Origin: Sipunculus nudus
Taxonomy: Eukaryota; Annelida; Sipuncula; Golfingiida; Sipunculidae
Direction of reading: 5' to 3'
DNA: 64,000 nucleotides
NCBI GenBank assembly: GCA_026874595.1
Contig: CM049309.1
Span: forward strand, 3,196,076-3,260,075
Shown piece by piece: positions 55,983-64,000 of this stretch. The notes beneath the pieces were generated by a model. It was not told where the DNA came from. It saw only the letters and a program-made list of their open reading frames with translations, and searched no databases. Every line of letters starts with the position of its first letter. Positions within the stretch are counted from its first letter, which is position 1. Made by a program: the position numbers and the translations under genes.

Positions 55983-56006
55983 CTGTTGGTGTCCTCCTGC
56001 TGCTGG
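55983..56006 (-). CDS. Candidate 24-nt microexon, EF-hand gene
   Basis: The minus strand has an acceptor (tttactttaattag), 24 nt CCAGCAGCAGGAGGACACCAACAG, and a donor GTATAC. Its two final bases AG would join the T of the next exon to read QQQEDTN-S-QGSKKF in frame. Splice sites and phase fit, but 24 nt is easily met by chance. Confidence 0.25.
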
Positions 56007-57483
56007 CTAATTAAAGTAAATTAAAATAATTGTTGTACACACCTGAGTACAGAATCATGTCATAATATTACAACTGTACCAACCACAGATACCAACCTTT
56101 TTATCTTAGGAATCTAACAGCGCAATACAAAATGGCATACATATGGTATGTAAGGAGAATTAGGTCCCAGGGGGACACATTGATGATGCATTACCAGATT
56201 TCATATAATATAATTAATAAATAATAATGAATTAATAAGTAATTGATTATATATTTATGAAAAACAAGGCCTACAGGCCTAATACGAACCCTTTGCATTT
56301 CGAAATAAATCAGGTATAATGCTTCAATGCTGGACCATTACTTCTCATGTATATGAACAATGCAAGTACTAAACATTTTGAATAAAAACAATTACACAAA
56401 CGTCACTGCTGAAATTCTGGCATGGGAGCACAAAACACAAAAATGATTGTAGCTGGCACCACCAGTCTTGTATATATCAAAGCAGCAGAAATATATACAT
56501 ATGCCCAATTTCAGTATGATATATCAAACCCCTCCTGAGAACTAGAATACAGGTAGTTGACAAGCGACTACGTGTATCTGCCAAAATCAGTGGAACAGGT
56601 GAAGTAAGGCATGGATTGATTGGCAAGGGGAAATAGAGTGAGGTGTGTTGCATATTAGCATGGATGTCTGCAGCTGAAATGTGTTTGTAGGTTGTGCCAC
56701 CTACCACAAAATCCAGAAAGCTGTCCAAGTTGTATACATATGCAAAAATTTAGGCAGATAAATCAAACCACTTCATGTATATGAGTGATTTTATTCCACA
56801 GCAGACAAACAGAAGGACTTGTACAAAAATGTTGGCAGGTGGTGCCACCACTTTTGTGTATGATTAAGAGCTATGTGAGATCTATACACATGCAAAATTT
56901 CAGTGGATATGCCAACCAGTTCTGAGATATAACCCTGAATGTTTGCAGTGTTAACACAAAGATAGGTGGTACCACCTGCTGAAAAAATCGAGAAAGCTAT
57001 CCAAGATGTATAAACACGCAACATTTTAGGCAGATAAGTCAAACCACTACTGAGATAAGAGTGATTTTAGCCCAAGGCAGACAAACAGACAGATGCTGTG
57101 CAAAAATGGTTGCAGGTGGTCCCTCCAGTTTTTGTGTATGATAAAGAGCTATGTGAGACCTATAAACATGCAAAATTTTGGCCAAATTGGTCAAACGGTT
57201 CCTGAGATATGAGCTTTGATGTCTGCAGCGTAAACGTGAAAGTAGGTGGTGCCACCTTTGATAAAATCAAGAAAGCTGGCCAGGATGTGTAAACCTGCAA
57301 AATATATGCAAAGATATGAGGGATTTTAACCCAAGGCAGACAAACAGATAGACACTATGGACACTGTGCAAACATGGTTGCAGGTGGCACCACCATGTTT
57401 TGTGTATGTTATAAAGCTATCCAAGGGCTACATTTGTACAAATTTTTTTCCTGATCGGTCAAACGGTTCCCGAGATATGTGGG

Positions 57484-59615
57484 CAGTAGCGGACCAAGCA
57501 GGGGGCGGCAGGGGCGGTCCGCCCCGGGCGGCACCTTTAGGGGGGCGGCATTTTGGCCGAGATGTATAGCATGAAGAGTTTACCAGAAAGGATCAAATTC
57601 TGTTCGTATTTTTTTCCAGTTTGAATTGTGGTTTTTGGTTTAGATTCCCGAACCATTACAAATTCCCATCTTCATATAGCTAACGTGTCTCTAATCCGAT
57701 ATTTAGAGGACTTGTCTTACTGGCCCCATTTCAGGTATTCCATGAATTACTGAATGGACAATTGAACCAATCAAATGACTCGGGTATGGTCCTTTTGCGC
57801 AGGACAAATTTAAGGCTTACATTTCCCTATACCTGCAAGGATGTAATTTATTAAAAAAATTCTCTCTGTTTTAACCTATTACCATACAAGTATTGATTAC
57901 ATTAAATAAGAAGGACATTCTCAATTGGCCGATTATTCCCGAGGGTTTCATTTTCGCGATTATTTCCCATTCGCGAATATCGCGAAATTAAAACCCTCGC
58001 GAACAAAAAGGCAACCACAGTATATTAAGAATGTCTCTCACTGCATTGATTCACCAAGATACCATCATATTTAAAAGACTTTAATTTTGAAAGACATAAC
58101 TCATACTTTTAAAACACCAAAAATGCCTCTAGCATGTGTCCCAATGTTCATACAATAGTAACGTTAAAATACAAAAGATTACACTATCCTAAACATCGGA
58201 AGATAGTCTCGGAAGGACTACTTAAATTGCTACTACATCTGCATATGTACCACTGGTTATTACATCTGCTGTAAATATGACCTGACAGTTTATTTAAAGT
58301 GAATAACCCTTTTACCCAGACCTTTGTATGAGGGATTTTATTTTTAAGGTGGCATTAGTGCATGGTAAGTAAACTAACAGAATTTCTAGTGTAAACGTCC
58401 AGGGTTGCAGAGGAGGTGGCCAGGGGCGGATCCAGGATTTAGGAAAAGGGGGGGTCCAACCCAGGAGGACTTATGAAAATCCTAAAAAAAAGGTCATCAC
58501 GTCTAAAAAGGGGGGGTCCAGGCCGCAAAATTACGTCTAAAAGCCCTTAAAAAAGGTTGCTTCAGGCGAAAAAGGGGGGGTCCGGACCCCCTGGACCCCC
58601 CCTGTATCCGCTTCTGGTGGCCCCCTGGCCGCTGTTCCACACGTTCAATATTATAGGCCTATACACATCAAGTATCAATACTACTTCTAGGGTCAAAACT
58701 GAGATAAAAATATATTTGCATGTACTGTTATATTCAGCTGATCCACCAGTGATACCTTATAGTACTACCGATATTTGTGAAACAGTTTCAGTGAACAACA
58801 ATGATACCAATTTTAGTGGGTACAATAAACTGGAATTTTACTATGATATGTTAATGATTAATGAATAATCATTTATTCTAAAAATGAAACTGTGCAAAGT
58901 ACAAAAGCAAATCATTCATTTTAAAATGCCACTGCACGAAGCACAGAAAAAATATTTTGATATGATGAAGTCTTGAATTAATGTATGATTTTGTTAACTT
59001 TGAGGATAGTATAATTAAACAAGCTTGTTTTTATTATTTATCCAAATATTTCTCTTTTTATAAAAAAATGTAAATTAAAGGTTATGCACATATAGCTCAT
59101 AATATCACCTTCTGCTACACAACCATCAAAGAGCTATAATTGGTTAATATACATCCAATAACAAAGACGTGGAAGGGCAATATATTTATGTTCAGTTATT
59201 CAATAATTATTTTATCACCAAATAAGGTCTTACCATGGTTAGTTTTAAGTTAATCATAAATCGTGTGTACACGAAAAATTACGTTACCCCATTACATGGG
59301 AGACATGCAATATAATTGTATTTTCTCAAGTTATGGATTCCATTTTCTTGTGAATTGCGTAATAAACATCCTTGTTTGAAGTACGTCAGAGAGGTTTTTC
59401 TGTTTTCATTAGCAAGCGGGTTACGTTCCCATAGTGTAGGGCAAACGATATTGAATTACAGTGAATTACAGGATATAAATGTGTTGTCTACAAAACATCA
59501 GTAATGAAAAAAAATTACCATATATTTTTGCACGTTTTAAGTTTTATCATGTTGTTGAGAGGGGCGGCTAATTCAATGACCGCCCCGGGTTGCACAAACG
59601 CTAGGTACGCCACTG
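57484..59615. mobile_element. hAT-like non-autonomous transposon
   Basis: 2132 bp between an exact 8-bp duplication TATGTGGG (57476-57483 and 59616-59623). The ends are inverted: CAGTAGCGGACCAAGC and CAGTGGCGTACCTAGC (complement of right). The interrupted B phrase 'cgagatatgtgggtttatgtgtg' is restored when the element is removed. There is no transposase. It contains a MITE (58422-58615) and a hairpin with a CAACCACAGTA end (57936-58022) like that at 32428. Confidence 0.9.
58422..58615. mobile_element. GGGGCGGATCCAGG MITE, copy 3
   Basis: AGGGGCGGATCCAGGATTTAGG to CCCCTGTATCCGCTTCT, flanked by GGTGGCC on both sides (58415-58421 and 58616-58622), a likely 7-8 bp target duplication. It is nested in the hAT-like element. 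Confidence 0.8.
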
Positions 59616-59801
59616 TATGTGGGTTTAAGTGTGAAAACAGACGCACAAATGGACGCTGGGAAGAGAGGAAAGGTCAGAGGTAAACGCCGATTGGTTAGGC
59701 ACCAGTTCACATGTGGCCTGATAATTGGTGTAAGTTTCGGAAAAATCAGTCCAGTAGTCTCAGAGGAGTTCTTCGTTTTGGCAGGGACACACACTGTGCA
59801 A

Positions 59802-62016
59802 CTAGTGGCCCATGGGCCATGACGCTCAGCTGAATTCAAGGATTGTTGAAATTCGATTACAAGATGGAGAGATCCAAGATCTATATACATGCTAACTTTC
59901 AGCTCAATACATTGAGCCACTCCTGAGATATCGGCTGTTATCTAAAAGACACCCAGATTCAGACTGCCCAGAAAGGATTGCAGGTGGTGCCACCTGTCTT
60001 TGTTATGCACAACTACATAGGTGAGGGAACAACTATGCCGGGTTACGGAAGATCAGTCCTAGGGTCTCCAGAAACAAACACCGTTTTTGTATCACATTTT
60101 TAATTATTTCGGGGGTACTTATGAGCCCGATAGCTTAGAGGATATAGGTAACAGAGGCCTAATTTCAGATTTCAAAGAAGACTTTTCATGGAGCTCCCTA
60201 GATGTCAAGTATGAAGATTCTAGGTCAAGTGGTACGATTTGTGCCCTGTTACAAGATGAGGCTTTATTTGAAAGTCTCAAAATGAGAAAAAAATGCGTAC
60301 AAATTAAAAAAAAAATAGGTGGCGCCACCAGTCTGCAGGAACTGATGAAACACTCCATGATCAATATGAATGCAAAATTCATGGCCATCAGTACATTAGT
60401 TATTCAGATACTGCAGCTTTTGTATCACATTTTTGATTATTCTTAGGAGTACTTACAAGCCCCATAGCTCGAAGGATATGGGTAACAGAGACCTAATTTC
60501 AGGTTTCCATAGAGACTTTTCATGGACCTCTCTTGATGTCAAGTTAGAAGAATCCAGGTCCAGCGGTTACAATTTGCGCCCTGTTAACAGATGACAGCTT
60601 CTTTGGTCTCAAATATATAGAAAAAAAATCGTAAAATTGGAAAAAAATACAAGTGGCGCCACCAGTCTGCAGGAAGTGATGGAACATCCAATGATTAATA
60701 TTCATGCAAAGAATCATGGTGATCAATGTAGTAGTTATTCAGATACTTGAGCTTTTGTATCAAATTTTGCATTATTCTGGAGGGTACTTCAGAGCCCCAT
60801 AGCTCGAAGGATATGGGTAACAGAGACCTAATTTCAGGTTTTCAATGAGATTTTTCATGGACCTCCCTGGATGTTAAGTTTGAAGATTCCAGGTCCAGTG
60901 GTTACGATTTATGCCCTGTTAACAGATGACAGTTTCATTGCAGGTCTTAAAAAAAGAGAAAAAAATTCGTAAAAAATTGGAAAAAATACAGAGGGTGCCA
61001 CCAGACTGCAGGAAGTGATGGAACATCCCATGATCAATATTCATGCAAAGAATCATGGTGATCAATGCAGTAGTTATTCAGACACTTGAGCTTTTGTATC
61101 AAATTTTGCATTATTATGGGGGGTACTTCAGAGCCCCATAGCTTGAAGGATATGGGTAACAGAGACCTAATTTCAGGTTTCCAATGAGATTTTTCATGGA
61201 CCTCTCTGTATATTAAGTTTGAAGATTCCAGGTCAAGTGGTTACAATTTGTGCCCTGTTAACATATGACAGTTTCATTACAGGTCTTGAAAAAAAGAGAA
61301 AAAAAATCGTAAAAATTGGAAAAAAATACAGGTGGCGCCACCAGTCTGCAGGAAGTGATGGAACATCCCATGATCAATATTCATGCAAAGAATCATGGTG
61401 ATTGATGCAGTAGTTATTCAGACACTTGAGCTTTTGTATCAAATTTTGCATTATTCTGGGGGGGTACTTCGAAGCCCCATAGCTCGAAGGATATGGGTAA
61501 CAGAGACCTAATTTCAGGTTTTCAAGGAGATTTTTCATGGACCTCCCTGGATATTAAATTTGAAGATTCCAGGTCCAGTGGTTACGATTCGTGTCCTGTT
61601 AACAGATGACAGTAGCATTGCAGGTCTGAAAAAAAGAGAAAAAAATTCGTAAAAATTGGAAAAAATACAGGTGGCCCAACCAGTCTGCAGGAAGTGATGG
61701 AACATCCCATGATCAATATTCATGCAAAGAATCATGGTGATCAATGCAGTAGTTATTCAGATACTTGAGCTTTTGTATCAAATTTTCCATTATTAGCGGG
61801 GATACTTCGGAGCCCCATAGCTCAAAGGATATGGGTAACAGAGACCTAATTTCGGGTTTCCAAGGAGGTTTCATGGACCTGCCTGGATGTCAAGTAAGAA
61901 GATTCCAGGTCCAGCGGTTACGATTTGTGCCCTGTTAGCGGACGGACAGCCGGCCGGCCGGACGGACGGACGAAGGGTGATCGCTATAGCTCAGATGACT
62001 TTCAGTCAGCTGAGCT
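59802..62016 (+). mobile_element. Complete family A2 element
   Basis: It starts CTAGTGGCCCATGGGCCATGACGCTCAGCTG and ends with (CCGGA/GGAC)n and the hairpin TAGCTCAGATGACTTTCAGTCAGCTGAGCTA before an A-run. Five 334-340-bp units have boxes at about 60318, 60652, 60991, 61331 and 61670. It is inserted in the B phrase 'cactgtgcaaaaattattgtagg'. Non-coding. Confidence 0.75.
60060..61930 (+). repeat. ~338-bp tandem array, 5+ units
   Basis: Each unit reads box-'agtctgcaggaagtgatggaacatcccatgatcaatattcatgcaaagaatcatgg', 'gcttttgtatcaaattttgcattattctgg', 'agccccatagctcgaaggatatgggtaacagagac' and 'aggtccagtggttacgatttgtgccctgttaacag'. ORFs are unit shadows. Confidence 0.9.
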
Positions 62017-62319
62017 AAAAATTATTGTAGGCCACCACCAGTCTTGTATACAACAAAAATATTCAATATGTATAAATATGCCCAATTTCAGGCTGAAATT
62101 TCAATTTCTTCAGTAGAAATAAGCAGGCACATAAGCTGTGCAAAATTCATTGTAGGTGGTCACACCTGTCTTGTGAACGAGAAAGCCATCAAAGACACAA
62201 AGACAGGTCAAAATATCAGGCCAATACATCAACTTAACTTGAGTCTGATGCATGGGGCTGATGAGGCTTAGGTGAGAAAGGCAGTTGCCCCAAGTGAACT
62301 GTGACAAATTTGCTGGCTC

Positions 62320-62890
62320 AGGCTACTGCACTGATTGAACTCATGACCTGCACCTGGCTAGACTGAGTGAACTTTTGACCTGTACCTGGCTGCACTGAGT
62401 GAAATCTTGACCTGTTGCATAATCTGACACAGTTGGCAGTCTGCCAAAGCTATAAATAGATCCAGGCTGAACTTTGGTGTCAAATCTGATGCTCTGGGCA
62501 GTCTGCCAACGATATAAATAGAATGCTGCTACTGCACTGAGTGAATTCCTGACCTATACCTGACTGCACTCAGTGAACTCTTGACCTGTTGCCTAATCTG
62601 ATACAGTTGGCAGTCTGCCAAAGCTATAAATATATTCAGACTGACCTTTGGCCTGTTGCCAAATCTGAAATAGTAGCCACACAATTGCATAAGCTCACAG
62701 ATTGGCTCCACATGCAGCCCTGAGGGGCATGACACCCTTGAGGTGATCACATGGTGGCCATGAGGTGTTCACATGTCACTTATGAGGTGATCACATGCCT
62801 TGTGCTTGGCTGCACTGATTGAACTCTTGACCTATATCTGGCTGCACTGAATGAACTCTTGATCTGTTGCCAAATCTGAAACAGTTGGCA
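62320..62890 (+). repeat. Family B internal subrepeat, third block
   Basis: Alternating 'gcactgagtgaactcttgacctg' and 'cagtctgccaaagctataaatag', as at 23330 and 24980. Confidence 0.7.
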
Positions 62891-64000
62891 GTTTCTCAAC
62901 CTATTTAAAGATACAGACAAAATCTTGGTCTGTTGGTAAATCTGTTTAAACATACTGAAAGACTTTGGCTAAAATGTTTTTTCTTTATTTCAAGCTGACA
63001 TATTCATAAACTTCTTATCAAAATATCTAGAATAATAAAAGATGCAGTCCTTTCATTGTTACAGGTCCAATAATTCTGCCAAAAATCATTCAAGTAAACT
63101 TGAACAAAGGCCACCTACAAATAATTTTTTTGTGCAATGTTACAGAAGTTATAATTGAAACAATAATTTTGTAGAATGCAGTTTTGCAGTCCTCAGTTTG
63201 AAATAGACATAATAATGGCCATAAGACCAACTTAAGCTTTTCTGATATGATTGAAAGAACCATATCCTAGGATAATTTTTTTTTTTAATTGAACTATTCA
63301 ACTTGACAGTTTCATCATAAACATTTTAAGCTGAAGGAGGCTAAAATTATGAGGTTTTTGCCCCCCCCCCCCAAAAAAAAACAAAACAGGTCAATATAGG
63401 TGGCACCTCAAAATCTGCAACTTCAAATATGAGTCATGTGACCAACATTTGCACAATACTTGGTACTGCTAGCTTCTGTCATTTCTGAGATTACTATGTC
63501 AGTATGCTTACTTGGCCAAATGACTGTTCAAATTCTTGTAACTCCACTAAAATTCATCGAATGCAAACCATTTGAAGGAACTTGAGAGGGCTTGCCTCTT
63601 GGATCACTTTTGTAAAATATTGAACAATTTGGCTGGACCGTTTACAAGAAGAAGACTTTTAAAAGGTTTTTCAGCTTTTCCCCTATAAAATCTAAGTAAA
63701 TGCAGATAGCAAAAAAATAAGCTAAATCCCAAAACATTTGATATGTAACAGATTATTGCATAAAATCTGGGGATGGTAGCTCCTGCTATTCCTGAGAAAT
63801 TATGGGTTAATGTACAGATGACCAATAACCCCCGTACAAAAAAAGTTCAATGCAGGTGGTGCCACCAATACATGAATTTCATATATGACTCATGTGACCA
63901 ACACTGGCATAAAATTTGGTGATGATAGCTCCGGCCGTTTCTGAGATTGTCATTTAGGTATTCTTTTTTGGACAATTAACTAAGTTCAACTTCCTGTAAC

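Larger units (their letters stand above)
56263..64000 (+). mobile_element. Family B element, interrupted; runs off window
   Basis: It starts AAAACAAGGCCTACAGGCCTAATACGAACC. The body follows the other B copies, with a hAT-like insertion at 57484-59615 and an A2 insertion at 59802-62016, resuming in register after each. The window ends before the CACAGGTTCGCTAAAAA terminus. Confidence 0.65.

Noticed and set aside
60087-60446. 119-codon ORF on the plus strand
   Set aside because: It lies in the 338-bp array; homologous units have different stops, so there is no conserved frame.

Overview
This window is repeat-dominated, intron-rich animal nuclear DNA. I infer a marine invertebrate, most likely a bivalve mollusc. 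The grounds are AT-rich non-coding DNA, small exons separated by very long introns, and abundant short-period tandem-core mobile elements ending in GGAC-type microsatellites and a GAGCTAAAAA hairpin, an architecture familiar from bivalve 'pearl'/Helitron-like repeats. The species cannot be named from the sequence. There are no bacterial operons, rRNA genes, standard tRNA genes or CRISPR arrays.

Three protein-coding genes can be assembled exon by exon. (1) NDUFA7, a mitochondrial complex I accessory subunit, lies on the minus strand with four exons between 27845 and 8049 (104 aa, complete). Its first intron is about 17 kb and is filled with nested mobile elements. (2) RPS28 (ribosomal protein eS28) lies on the plus strand with three coding exons between 28090 and 35715 (66 aa, complete) plus a separate 3'UTR exon and poly(A) signal near 36293. 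NDUFA7 and RPS28 are head to head, with only 244 bp between their start codons. Human RPS28 and NDUFA7 are arranged the same way, so this looks like an ancient shared promoter. (3) The 3' part of a minus-strand gene with degenerate EF-hands and a coiled-coil stretch lies between 54477 and 50858 (six exons, 267 codons plus shared junction codons). A possible 24-nt microexon sits at 55983-56006. Its 5' end is not in the window or not recognised.

Most of the rest is repeats. Four main families are named here only for convenience. Family A begins ACAAGGGACCTATGGGTCACG..CTCAGCTG and ends with a GGAC microsatellite and the hairpin TAGCTCAG..CTGAGCTAAAAA. Family A2 has the same ends with a core of about 338-bp tandem units. 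Family B begins ACAAGGCCTACAGGCCTAAT.CGAACC, ends CACAGGTTCGCTAAAAA and is rich in the 12-bp palindrome GGTGGCGCCACC. Family C has a core of 290-bp tandem units packed with nuclear-receptor-like half-sites. These are nested several levels deep in NDUFA7 intron 1. Cut-and-paste type elements with terminal inverted repeats are also present: a hAT-like element with an exact 8-bp target duplication (57484-59615), a pogo/Tigger-like MITE (41829-43022), a 2.2-kb element in RPS28 intron 1 (28647-30882), a 1.05-kb element (31378-32428) and three copies of a GGGGCGGATCCAGG MITE.

Layout: 1-7500 repeats; 7839-27845 NDUFA7 with its repeat-filled intron; 27846-28089 bidirectional promoter; 28090-36320 RPS28; 36865-37505 minisatellite; 38145-48530 inverted repeats, MITEs and microsatellites; 50156-56006 EF-hand gene; 56263-64000 a family-B element with a hAT-like and an A2 element inserted.
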